Source: Pleomorphovibrio marinus (GTDB lineage Bacteria > Bacteroidota > Bacteroidia > Cytophagales > Cyclobacteriaceae). Taken from it: a stretch of DNA of 64,000 bases. Each line of letters begins with the position of its first letter. Within the stretch, counting starts at the first letter, position 1. Both the position numbers and the translations under genes were made by a program. Under the pieces are notes generated by a model. The model was not told the DNA's origin and searched no databases. It saw only the letters and a list, made by a program, of their open reading frames with translations. Positions 1-9,233 of this stretch are shown here, in pieces. Location of the stretch: the NCBI RefSeq assembly GCF_003347495.1, contig NZ_QCXY01000001.1, positions 620,001 through 684,000 on the forward strand. The letters run 5' to 3'.

Positions 1-822
1 GCCATTGCGCATAACAAGGAAGTTATTCACTATGGCAAACAACTCGGCTCAAATTCTTTGACCGTCTGGTTGGCGGATGGATCTTCCTTTCCCGGCCAAA
101 TGAATTTTCGAAAAGCCCTGCAACGCACCCTGATGTCCCTACAGGAGATTTATGCCGATCTCCCGGATGATTGGAAGATGTTTGTGGAATACAAACCATA
201 CGAACCTTATTTCTACCATACGGTTATTCAGGATTGGGGGACTTCACACCTCCTTGCCAGGGAGCTGGGAGACAAAGCGTTTACATTGGTGGATCTGGGC
301 CATCATCTCCCCAATACCAACATCGAGCAGATTGTTTCTACGCTTATGTGGCAGGGGAAACTAGGTGGCTTCCACTTCAACGATTCCAAGTTCGGAGATG
401 ACGACCTTACCGTGGGGGCCTTAAAACCCTATCAGTTGTTTTTGATATTTAATGAGCTGGTGGAAGGTATGGAAAACGAAGAAGGAAATAACCCGGCACC
501 CGCATGGATGATAGATGCCAGCCATAACCTCAAAGATCCCTTGGAAGACCTACTTCAATCGGTGGAGGCCATTCAACTTGCCTATGCTCAGGCACTCCTG
601 ATTGACCGGGATGCATTGGAACAAGCTAGGGAAAAGAATGATGCTGGACTTGCACAGGAAATTATGCAAGATGCCTACAGGACAGATGTAAGGCCTATGG
701 TAGCTGAAGCAAGAAGGCAAGCTGGTGCTTCCTTGTTGCCTGTACAAGCCTATAGGGATGCTCAGGTCAGGAAAAACCTAATCAAGGAAAGAGGAAGTAA
801 GACTCTTTCTACTGGACTTTAA
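1..822 (+). CDS. rhaI: L-rhamnose isomerase, 3' part (5' end outside window)
   Basis: The frame is open from base 1, so the gene begins upstream; 273 residues are visible, ending in TAA. The product is a TIM-barrel aldose-ketose isomerase of the Pseudomonas stutzeri L-rhamnose isomerase type, which converts L-rhamnose to L-rhamnulose in the cytoplasm. The visible part carries the stretch HFNDSKFGDDDLTVG (metal/substrate loop) followed by KPYQLFLIFNEL, which I recognise from this family, and a late MIDASHNLKDP segment. Full-length members have about 420-430 residues, so roughly 150 are missing. The FGGY kinase starts 35 bp downstream on the same strand, which fits a rhamnose operon. The internal TTG at 58 is not the start. 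Exact sugar preference (rhamnose versus a related deoxy sugar) is inferred from family resemblance. Confidence 0.85.
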   Translation, partial: AIAHNKEVIHYGKQLGSNSLTVWLADGSSFPGQMNFRKALQRTLMSLQEIYADLPDDWKMFVEYKPYEPYFYHTVIQDWGTSHLLARELGDKAFTLVDLGHHLPNTNIEQIVSTLMWQGKLGGFHFNDSKFGDDDLTVGALKPYQLFLIFNELVEGMENEEGNNPAPAWMIDASHNLKDPLEDLLQSVEAIQLAYAQALLIDRDALEQAREKNDAGLAQEIMQDAYRTDVRPMVAEARRQAGASLLPVQAYRDAQVRKNLIKERGSKTLSTGL

Positions 823-857
823 ACTACAATTCTGCCCTGACAGGTACGGGGCTATTA

Positions 858-2222
858 ATGATTAAAAAAATGGCCATACCCGTAATAGCAATCTTTGATA
901 TTGGTAAAACAAATAAGAAGTTCTTTTTATTCGACGAAAACCTAAAGGAGATCAAAGAGGAATATGTAAAATTCCCCACAATCACCGATGAGGATGGGGA
1001 AGAGTGCGATGATTTAAGGAAAATCTCCAATTGGGCCAAAGAAAAGGTGGAAGCCCTTTGCAGGGATTCCAATTACAGGGTGATGGCCTTGAACTTTTCC
1101 ACCTATGGGGCTTCTTTCGTTTCTGTAGATGACAGCGGCAAGCCCATCACTCCCATTTACAATTACCTGAAAAAATTCCCCCAAGACCTCCATGAGGAGT
1201 TTTATGGGAAATACCCAGAGGAGCAAATAAACACCATAACAGCCTCTCCCACATTGGGAATGCTGAACTCCGGACTTCAACTGTTATGGTTAAAGCGAAA
1301 GCGACCCGAGGTATTTAAGAGGATAAAATACAGTCTTCATTTGCCTCAATATATTTCCTACCTATTTACAGGGGAATTTGTGGCAGAACCTACCTCCATC
1401 GGTTGTCATACAAAGCTCTGGGATTTCCCCAAGGGAGACTATCATTCTTGGGTTTATGAGGAGGAAATTGCAGAGAAATTCCCCAAAACAGTTCCCACTA
1501 GCAATTATTTTGAAAAAACCATTTGTGGTCAAAGAGTAAAGGTGGGAGTGGGTATTCATGACAGTAGTTCTGCCTTGGCCTCTTATTTGTTGAAAATAAA
1601 CGAGCCTTTTGCATTAATTTCTACCGGAACTTGGAGTATTACACTAAATCCCTATCCGGTAGGGGAACTAACCTTTGATGAACTGAAAAATGACTGTCTG
1701 AACTTCCTTTCCATTCAAGGGGGCACGGTGAAGGCCAGCAGGTTTTTATTGGGCTATGAGTTGGATCACCAAATTGAGAAATTGAACCTGCATTTCAAAA
1801 AAGAGGCAAAGTACTACAAGGATATAGAGGCAGATGAGGAGTTGCTCCAACAATTTTTATCTGGGGAAATCCCCTCCAAATTTTATCCTGAAACCATGGT
1901 AAGAACCCCAATGATTCAAAACATGTTTCCAGAAAACAGGTGGGAACTCAGTGATTTTGACACCTTTGAGTCGGCCTATTATCAAGTTAATTGGGGCTTG
2001 GCAAAGTTGCAAAAGGCCTCCCTTTTATTGGCCTTGGGCAAATCCGAAACCAAAAAGGTTTATATTGACGGCGGTTTTGTACACAACAGCGTGTTTATCC
2101 GTATGCTTGAGGAACTATTGCCTGAATTCGAACTTAAATTCTCTGATTTCCCCCTTGGTTCAGCATATGGTGCTGCCCTTATGTTGGGACATTCCGAAAA
2201 ATTTTCTAAACAAAATTTATGA
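858..2222 (+). CDS. FGGY-family carbohydrate kinase, probable L-rhamnulokinase
   Basis: A 454-residue cytoplasmic sugar kinase of the ASKHA/FGGY fold. The N-terminal phosphate loop FDIGKTNKK is at residues 13-21. An ISTGTWS motif follows near residue 255, and a C-terminal nucleotide-binding YIDGGFVHN segment lies near 402-410. The length is slightly short of typical 480-500-residue FGGY kinases. It follows an L-rhamnose isomerase by 35 bp, so phosphorylation of L-rhamnulose is the most likely reaction; L-fuculose is the alternative, and this subgroup is often labelled rhamnulokinase/L-fuculokinase. The start at 858 was chosen; ATG at 870 is also possible. The stop overlaps the ATG of the next gene in an ATGA junction, suggesting translational coupling. 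Confidence 0.87.
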   Translation: MIKKMAIPVIAIFDIGKTNKKFFLFDENLKEIKEEYVKFPTITDEDGEECDDLRKISNWAKEKVEALCRDSNYRVMALNFSTYGASFVSVDDSGKPITPIYNYLKKFPQDLHEEFYGKYPEEQINTITASPTLGMLNSGLQLLWLKRKRPEVFKRIKYSLHLPQYISYLFTGEFVAEPTSIGCHTKLWDFPKGDYHSWVYEEEIAEKFPKTVPTSNYFEKTICGQRVKVGVGIHDSSSALASYLLKINEPFALISTGTWSITLNPYPVGELTFDELKNDCLNFLSIQGGTVKASRFLLGYELDHQIEKLNLHFKKEAKYYKDIEADEELLQQFLSGEIPSKFYPETMVRTPMIQNMFPENRWELSDFDTFESAYYQVNWGLAKLQKASLLLALGKSETKKVYIDGGFVHNSVFIRMLEELLPEFELKFSDFPLGSAYGAALMLGHSEKFSKQNL

Positions 2223-3142
2223 AGCCATTTCTCTTTTTCGTTTTAATGGGACTATCCATGACCACAATTGCGCAAGAACAACCCATTCGAATGCCTCTTT
2301 ATGAAGGTGAAATCCCTTATGCCAAAACTTCTGAGATGAAGGAGGAGGTAGATAAAAATGAAATCGTGGTGGTAAGGAACGTGGTGGACCCAATGGTTGA
2401 GGTTTTCTTGCCGGCCAGACGAAGTTCCACCGGTCACGCGGTAGTAATATGTCCCGGTGGGGGTTATGGCGTATTGGCTTATGATTGGGAGGGCCTGGAT
2501 ATGGCAAAGTGGCTCAACAGCCATGGAATCGCTGGCATAGTGCTTAAGTACCGCTTACCTTCTGGCATTAGCCAAACTGAGCCCCACTTGGTCCCTTTGA
2601 GTGACGCCAAGGAAGCTATTAAGCTGGTAAGGGAAAATGCGGATGCCTGGGGAATTGCCAAGGATAAGATAGGGGTAATGGGCTTTTCGGCTGGAGGCCA
2701 TTTGGCCTCTAGTTTGGCTACTCACTTTGATGATAAGGAAATTGGTGCCTTGGATTCCAGGGCAGGGGTTTCCACAAGACCTGACTTTGTACTGCTGGGG
2801 TATCCAGTAATTTCCTTTGACCCTTCATTTACACATTCCGGATCTAGAAACAACCTCCTTCAAGAAACCAAGGAGGCCAAATGGGTGGACTATTTTTCCA
2901 ACGAAAAACATGTTACCGAATCCACTCCACCTACTTTTCTATTTCATTCACAGGATGACGCAGGAGTGCCTGTGGCGCATAGTCTCCGTTTCTATGAAGC
3001 ACTGACTGAGGCAGGGGTGCTTGCTGAAATGCACCTTTACCCAAAAGGGGGACATGGGTATGCCCTTTCCATCAATAAGGAAGGAACCCAAAAAGGGTGG
3101 ATGGAAAGCTGCATAAAGTGGATCAAGTCACTAGAAGATTAA
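2219..3142 (+). CDS. Secreted alpha/beta hydrolase (carbohydrate esterase-like)
   Basis: A 307-residue protein with a cleavable signal peptide (hydrophobic residues 3-16, then TIAQ). The mature part has the BD-FAE/esterase-lipase layout: an HGGG-like oxyanion segment CPGGGYG, the nucleophile elbow GFSAGGH, an acid in DDAGVPV and a C-terminal GGHGYAL histidine. Bacteroidota homologues are often annotated as acetylxylan esterase or endo-1,4-beta-xylanase; the triad supports esterase, not glycosidase, activity. It overlaps the kinase by 4 bp (ATGA), so it belongs to the rhamnose operon and may deacylate rhamnose-containing oligosaccharides in the periplasm (inference). It is convergent with the antiporter, with a single base between the stop codons. 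Confidence 0.85.
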   Translation: MKPFLFFVLMGLSMTTIAQEQPIRMPLYEGEIPYAKTSEMKEEVDKNEIVVVRNVVDPMVEVFLPARRSSTGHAVVICPGGGYGVLAYDWEGLDMAKWLNSHGIAGIVLKYRLPSGISQTEPHLVPLSDAKEAIKLVRENADAWGIAKDKIGVMGFSAGGHLASSLATHFDDKEIGALDSRAGVSTRPDFVLLGYPVISFDPSFTHSGSRNNLLQETKEAKWVDYFSNEKHVTESTPPTFLFHSQDDAGVPVAHSLRFYEALTEAGVLAEMHLYPKGGHGYALSINKEGTQKGWMESCIKWIKSLED

Positions 3143-3143
3143 G

Positions 3144-4832
3144 TCAATCCTCATCGGGCAATTCACTTACTTTGACTTTTTCACTTTGGTCAATATGTTT
3201 ATGCAACAACCTATCCGCAATATGGTACCCAGCATCGGCATAGGGGTAAAGGAAATGCTTTGCCCCAAGTTTTTGTAGGCTTTCTGCCTGTGAAGCCCTA
3301 TGGACGGTGAAATAGGCACTCCCTTGATAATTTTTCTTTTGCAAATAAGACCATAGCTTGGTGTCGGAATCGGTCACCGCCAGAGTACTTACAAAGAACT
3401 TACTTTCGCTGAGTGGCAACTGTTCCAACAACTCTGGATCCTCCGCATCCCCATAATACACCTTTATTTCACTTTTCTGCCACTCACTTACTAATTGAGG
3501 GTCAAAGTCCACCCCCATTACGGAAAGCCCCTTTTTGTCAAAACTCTTCAAAAGATTTGACCCAAACCTTCCAATCCCAAAAACGATAACATCCACCTTT
3601 TTGGGGTGTTCAGACAGCTTTACGTTCTGCTCTGCAAAGGGTGCCTTTTTCTCAAAAATGCTTAGGAATGGAGATAGCTTTTCAAATATCTGGTGACTGT
3701 AGATGATCAGATAGGTAGATAGGCCTATAGTTATTAAACCCACCAAAGTAACTAACCCCATTGTGGCTTCATCTATGTGGCCAAGACTTAATCCCAAACT
3801 AACCAAAATCAATGAAAACTCACTGATCTGTGCCACTGTGAGCCCTGCCAGAAACCCCGTTCTTTTTCGGTAACCTAAAAGTCCCATAATTACCATCACA
3901 ATGATGGGGTTTCCGATAAGCACAAACATAGAAAAAATAACTGCACTGCCTAATGCAGCCCCCATCAAGGAGAGGTCGATTTGCAAACCCAAATCAATAA
4001 AGAAAAACAACAAGAGGAAATCACGAATGGTCGTTAACCTTCCACTTATTACTTCCCGGAAAGAAGTGGAAGCAAGGGAAATCCCTGCTAAAAAAGCACC
4101 CACCTCTTGGCTAAAACCAATAATATCCCCCAATGCGGCGAAGGTTACTGCATAGGCGATGGCAAACAATACCAGGAGTTCTTGGGATTTTGCCATTAAT
4201 TTCACAAGACTTGGCATGACATATTTCATCAGTAGAAAGGTCAATGCCACCATTCCTAGGGCCTTCACCACTACCCAAACCACCTCCATACCTGGACTAG
4301 CCCCAGTACCTTCAGCCCCAAGGGCAGAAAGAATAATCATTGCGATGACTACTACAATATCCTGAACGATCAAAAACCCTATGGCAATTTGGCCGTGTAG
4401 AGCATCTATCTCCTTTTTGTCGGATAAAAGCTTAACGATAATGATGGTGCTGGAAAAAGTAAGGGCTACAGCAATATAAAGTGAAGTTATGGGCTCAAAA
4501 CCTAATCCCAGAGCTATAAGAAAACCAAATACAGATGTGAAAATCACCTGCCCTAACCCTGAAAACAAGGCTACCTTTCCAGTTGATTTAATTAAGCCAA
4601 CATCCAGTTTGAGCCCTACCACAAATAGTAATATGGAGATACCTAGCTCCGCGAGAAGATAAACATTCTCCTTACTCTGTACAAGATCAAAGGCAGAAGG
4701 GCCCACCAATATTCCCACTGCGATGAAGGCGACGATCAGGGGCTGTTTAAGCAACCTGGCCACTAGCCCTGCCACAGTAGCAATCAGCAAAATGACAGAA
4801 AATTCAATGAAGATATTATCTATTTCGAGCAC
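3144..4832 (-). CDS. CPA2 cation:proton antiporter with TrkA-N domain (KefB-like)
   Basis: A 562-residue inner-membrane protein. Residues about 1-385 form a run of 11-13 hydrophobic segments typical of Na+/H+ exchanger family PF00999. A cytosolic Rossmann RCK/TrkA-N domain follows from about residue 410, beginning VDVIVFGIGRFGSNLL with the GxGxxG nucleotide motif. This architecture matches KefB/KefC-type K+/H+ antiporters and the YbaL group. The substrate cannot be decided from sequence. The protein ends with a charged tail (SEKVKVSELPDED). It stands alone, convergent with the esterase gene. An ATGAAA-bounded repeat lies upstream of its start. Confidence 0.9.
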   Translation of the reverse strand: MLEIDNIFIEFSVILLIATVAGLVARLLKQPLIVAFIAVGILVGPSAFDLVQSKENVYLLAELGISILLFVVGLKLDVGLIKSTGKVALFSGLGQVIFTSVFGFLIALGLGFEPITSLYIAVALTFSSTIIIVKLLSDKKEIDALHGQIAIGFLIVQDIVVVIAMIILSALGAEGTGASPGMEVVWVVVKALGMVALTFLLMKYVMPSLVKLMAKSQELLVLFAIAYAVTFAALGDIIGFSQEVGAFLAGISLASTSFREVISGRLTTIRDFLLLFFFIDLGLQIDLSLMGAALGSAVIFSMFVLIGNPIIVMVIMGLLGYRKRTGFLAGLTVAQISEFSLILVSLGLSLGHIDEATMGLVTLVGLITIGLSTYLIIYSHQIFEKLSPFLSIFEKKAPFAEQNVKLSEHPKKVDVIVFGIGRFGSNLLKSFDKKGLSVMGVDFDPQLVSEWQKSEIKVYYGDAEDPELLEQLPLSESKFFVSTLAVTDSDTKLWSYLQKKNYQGSAYFTVHRASQAESLQKLGAKHFLYPYADAGYHIADRLLHKHIDQSEKVKVSELPDED

Positions 4833-4867
4833 AGCCTAGAATTTTAAATGACTCAAATATAATTGAT

Positions 4868-4996
4868 ATGAAATCGAGCCTGTCCTGACGGCAGTCAGGG
4901 CAAGACGAGCACTTCACACGGGGGATGCCCCGTATTCTATCCGGGGCGTTGCGAGATTCTTTGTACCCATTAAGAAACAAATATAAACACATGAAA
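4868..4996 (+). repeat. ATGAAA-bounded intergenic repeat, single copy
   Basis: The unit opens with ATGAAATCGAGCC, contains the hairpin CCTGACGGCAGTCAGG and a second imperfect GC-rich dyad (CCCCG...CGGGG), then GTTGCGAGATTC, and closes with AAATATAAACACATGAAA, so ATGAAA flanks both ends. The same unit recurs near 15716-16198, 25383-25671 and 49971-50123. Here it sits between the divergent antiporter and hydrolase genes, and its terminal ATGAAA runs into TAA, so no ORF is started. The rest of the 4833-5238 gap shows no gene. Confidence 0.8.
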
Positions 4997-5238
4997 TAAT
5001 TTTCTGCAATATACTTTCATGGTAATCCCGCTGAAAGCTATAAACTGAACCCATTAAAATGGATTTAGAAACATACAATTTGGGAAAGGTTTTAGGGTAT
5101 AAGATTGCAATAATTCCACCCAGGTAAGAATAGCATGGAAGTGATGTCCCTTTTTTACCTATATTTATCCATTGATTCCCCCAATCAACTAATAATAAGA
5201 TTTTAAACCTTTTCTATTGGGGGTGCGTTTTGTTTCAA

Positions 5239-6021
5239 ATGTTACATTATACCACATACGTGTTAGATAAAAGTGCAGACTGGGTTACCTTCATTCACGG
5301 AGCCGGTGGCAGTAGCGCTATTTGGTACAAGCAAATTCGGGATTTCAGGAGAGCTTTTAATGTGTTGCTCATTGACCTTAGAGGGCATGGGAAATCAAAG
5401 AGCCCGAAATATGATAGGATGCAAAAATATTCATTCGACCTTATCGGGGATGAAATAATCGAAGTACTAGACCACCTGGCCATAAAGCACTCCCACTTTA
5501 TTGGCATTTCCTTGGGCACCATTATTATTCGCGAAATTAGTGAAAGATACCCCGACAGGATAAAAACCCTGATAATGGCAGGTGCTATCATGAAAATGAA
5601 TACGCGCGGACAAGTCTTGATGAGACTTGGGTTCATTCTGAGATCCATTATACCCTACCTATTACTCTACAAACTTTTTGCCTTTATCATTATGCCAAGG
5701 AGTAAGCATAAAGAAAGTCGCTATCTTTTTATTCAAGAGGCAAAGAAATTGTACCAAAAAGAATTTATCCGATGGTTCAGCTTGGTGGCTCAGGTAAACC
5801 CTTTGTTGTCACTGTTTAGGATTAGAGAGACAGGCATCCCTACCTTGTATGTGATGGGACAGGAAGATTATATGTTTTTGCCTTCCATTCGCAAACTAGT
5901 GACTAACCATACGTCCAGTAAGCTGTCGGTAATTCCTGATTGTGGCCACGTGGTGAATGTGGACAAGCCAGAAGAATTCAATGCTATTGCCATGGCATTT
6001 TTAAAGGCGCGGGTTTATTGA
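5239..6021 (+). CDS. Alpha/beta-fold hydrolase
   Basis: About 260 residues, no signal peptide, cytoplasmic. It has an HGAGGSSAIW oxyanion-region motif, the nucleophile elbow GISLGT, an acidic residue in GQEDYMF and the catalytic histidine in CGHVVNVDKPEEF, which is a complete catalytic triad. A central hydrophobic cap stretch around residues 130-155 may bind a lipophilic substrate. The ATG at 5239 is preferred; a TTG three codons upstream (5230) is possible. Its last 38 bp overlap the convergent Na/Pi cotransporter gene. The substrate is unknown; the family includes esterases, lipases and haloalkane-type hydrolases. Confidence 0.8.
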   Translation: MLHYTTYVLDKSADWVTFIHGAGGSSAIWYKQIRDFRRAFNVLLIDLRGHGKSKSPKYDRMQKYSFDLIGDEIIEVLDHLAIKHSHFIGISLGTIIIREISERYPDRIKTLIMAGAIMKMNTRGQVLMRLGFILRSIIPYLLLYKLFAFIIMPRSKHKESRYLFIQEAKKLYQKEFIRWFSLVAQVNPLLSLFRIRETGIPTLYVMGQEDYMFLPSIRKLVTNHTSSKLSVIPDCGHVVNVDKPEEFNAIAMAFLKARVY

Positions 6022-7198
6022 CATTCGCTTCGCCTAATTCCTTTTTCTCCGGAGCTTCTTTTTCTTTTTCGGTAGTTTCGCTTGCTTCCCCCTTGCTAAA
6101 GAAGATAAGAAAGAATGGGATAATGAAAAAAGTCAGCAATATATAGAGTAACCCCACATACCTGGTTTTTACAGTCTGCTTTCCAAACAAGGAAGCAAGT
6201 CTGACTGGAATATCCCTGATATTGGGAAAGGGAAGGAAAATCAGGGTGCCTATCCCGTTGAAGAGGAAATGTACAATGGCGATGCTTATGGCTGCCTCTG
6301 TTTTGTAGAGCGCAGCAATCCCAGCAGTAATGGTGGTGCCAATATTTGCCCCAAGGATAAACGGAAATACTTTTTGCAGGCTCACCTTTCCGTTTGCCAC
6401 AAAAGTGACAATAAGGGATGTGGTAATGGTACTGGATTGTACGGCAGCAGTGGAAAAGACCCCATAGGCGAATGCCCTGGCAGGCAGTTGAAAAATATGC
6501 TTGCTTACCTTATCGAATTGGGGCGAAATCAATGATTTGTAAGTACTGGAAGACAGCATTTTTATGGACAAAAACAATAATAAAACACCCAGTATCAGGA
6601 TAAGTACTGGGTACCCTATCTGTCCAGCTAGTCTTAACGTGAGGGGTCTAAGAAATATCCCCTGAGTACCATACCCTTGTCCGGTAGATTCAAACCCTAC
6701 GAAGAGAGCCTGGGAAATATAGCTGGCTAGGTTGCTTAAGAACCCAAAATACACCTCAAGCGGAAACAGAATAATAGCAGTAATGATATTAAAGAAATCA
6801 TGTAATACTGCAGCAGAAAGGGCCTTTTTAAAGCGCTTCTTGTTCATGATAAAACCCAAGGCCACAAGGTTGGAAGTCAAGGTGGTGCCAATGTTGGCAC
6901 CCATGATCAAGGGGACTGCCTGTCCAAGCTCTATGCTACCTGAAGCTACCACTGCCACCACCATGGCCGAGGTGGTGGAGCTGGATTGGATGAGGGCAGT
7001 CATCAAAATACCTACAAAAAGCCCCACAAAAGGATTTTTTGTTGCCAAAAATATTTCATTGGCAACTTGGTTGTTCATCCGGCCAAGGGAATAAGTCATT
7101 AAATCTATGGAAAGCATAAATAGTAGGACCCCAACTAACACCGTCAAAATCACTTTTCCATTAACTTGCCACCCTTTTTTTGGCCTTGTTTCAATCAT
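5984..7198 (-). CDS. Na+/phosphate cotransporter family protein (NptA/PF02690)
   Basis: A 404-residue inner-membrane protein with the internal duplication of the Na/Pi cotransporter family. Each half carries a QSSS/QSST motif followed by a glycine-rich GANIGTT motif: QSSSTTSAMVV...GANIGTTLTSN near residues 70-110 and QSSTITTSLIV...GANIGTTITAG near 255-295. It probably imports or exports phosphate with sodium. It lacks the long PhoU-like C-terminal domain of some bacterial members and ends in a Lys/Glu-rich tail. It is divergent from the PiT-like membrane protein gene at 7512. Confidence 0.88.
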   Translation of the reverse strand: MIETRPKKGWQVNGKVILTVLVGVLLFMLSIDLMTYSLGRMNNQVANEIFLATKNPFVGLFVGILMTALIQSSSTTSAMVVAVVASGSIELGQAVPLIMGANIGTTLTSNLVALGFIMNKKRFKKALSAAVLHDFFNIITAIILFPLEVYFGFLSNLASYISQALFVGFESTGQGYGTQGIFLRPLTLRLAGQIGYPVLILILGVLLLFLSIKMLSSSTYKSLISPQFDKVSKHIFQLPARAFAYGVFSTAAVQSSTITTSLIVTFVANGKVSLQKVFPFILGANIGTTITAGIAALYKTEAAISIAIVHFLFNGIGTLIFLPFPNIRDIPVRLASLFGKQTVKTRYVGLLYILLTFFIIPFFLIFFSKGEASETTEKEKEAPEKKELGEANVNKPAPLKMPWQ

Positions 7199-7452
7199 CC
7201 TATTTGGTTTAGGAATTTAGCATAGGTAAAATTTGCGCAAATTTCTTATAGATAAAAGGAATTATCCTCATTTGTGTGTAAAGGTTCTGTTAAGTGTGAA
7301 AAATCCATGATTTCTTAAAAAGGTTGCTCGTATTTCCTTGAAAGTTTTTTAATATGTTTATCTTTATTTTTTATAGTAAATAACAGGTCCAGGCAGGAAT
7401 TTCAAGATATTTTAACCCCTTTCTTAGTGACCTGCTTAACAATTTGTTAACA

Positions 7453-7481
7453 TTGAGCTCTGGTTTTCTTATTTAACTTTG
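7453..7481 (+). promoter_or_regulatory. Bacteroidota-type promoter for the PiT-like gene
   Basis: TTG at 7453-7455 and TAACTTTG at 7474-7481 are separated by 18 bp, matching the Bacteroidota consensus (TTG near -33, TAnnTTTG near -7). Transcription would begin near 7488, downstream of the GTG at 7479, so the ATG at 7512 is the right start. The remainder of the 7199-7511 gap holds no gene. Confidence 0.6.
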
Positions 7482-7511
7482 TGGTTTAAAATCACCAGCC
7501 GCACCACCGAC

Positions 7512-8642
7512 ATGGCAAAACTCAAAGATCAAAACATCAATCAAGATGCACTGTCAAAGGCCGCATACTCCCTTTTTGATTTCACGAAAAAACAAAAAAC
7601 CTTTTTATTAATCGTCTGCATATTAATTTCAATAGCAGGCATCATTACCCCATATACTTATGCGGCCATGTGGTTTGGCTTTGCCTTGGCAGCCTATTCT
7701 GCTATAGCCAATGACAGTATTCAAACCATCGGCACTTTCATCGCTTCCAATTCCCAACGGAAATGGTATTACCTGTGGTTGTTCATGGGTTTAATTTTTG
7801 TGGGAACTGTAACCTATAGTTGGTTCATATACGATGGAGATGTGAGCTACCAGAGGTTAAGGGTTGATGGGCTGGACCAAGCCCCTCAAAATTTCGTTTT
7901 TCTACAATTAGCTGCTCCAATAGTGCTATTGGTAATGACAAGGTTGAGGATGCCAGTGTCCACCACCTTTTTGTTGCTGAATGTGTTCACTTACAAAGCT
8001 GGTACTATCGTAGGGGTGATGCAAAAGAGTTTCGTGGGTTATTTGTTGGCGTTTGTGGCTGCAATCATCATTTGGTTTACCTTGGAAAGGTTTGTCAAAA
8101 ACTACCTTAAAGGCAAACCTAAACCCTATTGGTATATCTTACAGTGGTTGACCTCGGGCTCCCTTTGGGCAGTGTGGATCATGCAGGATGCGGCTAATAT
8201 CGCTGTTTTTCTTCCAAGATCATTAAATGTTTGGGAGTTTGTAGCCTATACTGGTTTTGTGTTTTTGGGCCTTGGTTTCTTGTTTTATCTGAAGGGGGAC
8301 AAGATTCAAAGTATTGTAAACGAGAAAACCAGGGTTACCGATGTAAGGGCAGCCACCATTGTGGATTTGGTGTATGCAGTTATTTTGTTTTATTTCAAGG
8401 GATTAAACAACATGCCCATGAGTACAACCTGGGTGTTTATAGGGTTGCTTGGGGGAAGGGAATTGGCCATTGCATTAGCCAAATCCAAAAAGCTGAAGAA
8501 AAGAAAAGCCCGATTGGTTAGGGCTTACCGCATGGCCAGCAACGACGTGATCAAGGCAGGAATTGGACTTCTGATTTCATTGATACTAGCTTTGATCATT
8601 AATGATGGGGTAAGGGAAGAAATATTCAGCCTGATTTTTTAG
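7512..8642 (+). CDS. PiT-like inorganic phosphate transporter family membrane protein
   Basis: A 376-residue polytopic membrane protein with about 9-10 hydrophobic segments. Near residue 60 it has AIANDSIQTIGTFIASN, which resembles the GANDxxNxxG signature of PiT phosphate permeases, and near the C-terminus NNMPMSTTWVFIGLLGGRE, resembling the second PiT signature half. This suggests a divergent PiT relative. Function is not certain; Bacteroidota members are often left hypothetical. It is divergent from a Na/Pi cotransporter gene, strengthening a phosphate theme. The start is set by the promoter at 7453-7481. tadA follows 32 bp downstream. Confidence 0.7.
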   Translation: MAKLKDQNINQDALSKAAYSLFDFTKKQKTFLLIVCILISIAGIITPYTYAAMWFGFALAAYSAIANDSIQTIGTFIASNSQRKWYYLWLFMGLIFVGTVTYSWFIYDGDVSYQRLRVDGLDQAPQNFVFLQLAAPIVLLVMTRLRMPVSTTFLLLNVFTYKAGTIVGVMQKSFVGYLLAFVAAIIIWFTLERFVKNYLKGKPKPYWYILQWLTSGSLWAVWIMQDAANIAVFLPRSLNVWEFVAYTGFVFLGLGFLFYLKGDKIQSIVNEKTRVTDVRAATIVDLVYAVILFYFKGLNNMPMSTTWVFIGLLGGRELAIALAKSKKLKKRKARLVRAYRMASNDVIKAGIGLLISLILALIINDGVREEIFSLIF

Positions 8643-8674
8643 CCCCTTACCTCACAAATTCATAATTTCATGGC

Positions 8675-9118
8675 ATGGATGTATACACCGACGAATATTT
8701 CATGCAGGAGGCCCTGAAACAGGCAAGTTACGCCTTTGAGGAAGGTGAGATACCGATTGGTGCTGTTATAGTTTGCAATAAGAAGATCATTGCTAAGGCG
8801 TATAACCAAACTGAAAAGTTGACGGATGTTACTGCTCATGCAGAAATATTGGCACTGACAGCAGCGAGTAATGCATTGGGGGCAAAATACTTGCCGGAAT
8901 GTAAAATGTATGTGACCTTGGAGCCCTGCGTGATGTGTGCAGGAGCCCTATTTTGGGCACAAATCGGTGCACTTTATTATTCCGCTCCCGACCCTAAACG
9001 GGGTTTCAGCAAAGTTTCCAATTCACTTTTACACCCCAAAACCAAGGTCAGTACAGGGTTATTTTCGGAAAAATCATCCACCATGATCAATGAATTTTTC
9101 AAAAAGCTAAGAAATTAG
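8675..9118 (+). CDS. tadA: tRNA-specific adenosine deaminase (nucleoside deaminase)
   Basis: A 147-residue zinc deaminase of the CDA fold. HAE is at residues 55-57 (His ligand and catalytic Glu), and PCVMC at 84-88 supplies the two cysteine ligands. TadA converts A34 to inosine in tRNA-Arg(ACG); the length matches the family. Guanine deaminase is the closest alternative, but the motif spacing and EIPIGAVIV N-terminus favour TadA. It lies 32 bp after the PiT-like gene and upstream of superoxide dismutase. Confidence 0.87.
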   Translation: MDVYTDEYFMQEALKQASYAFEEGEIPIGAVIVCNKKIIAKAYNQTEKLTDVTAHAEILALTAASNALGAKYLPECKMYVTLEPCVMCAGALFWAQIGALYYSAPDPKRGFSKVSNSLLHPKTKVSTGLFSEKSSTMINEFFKKLRN

Positions 9119-9233
9119 AGTTATCTGCAATAAAGAGAACCATTTTTGTGGGTATTTGGTTAGTTTAACAGGTTTTTAAAATACCTAACACCAACAACTA
9201 AATTTTATGTTCAACTTTAAATCTCTATAAAAA

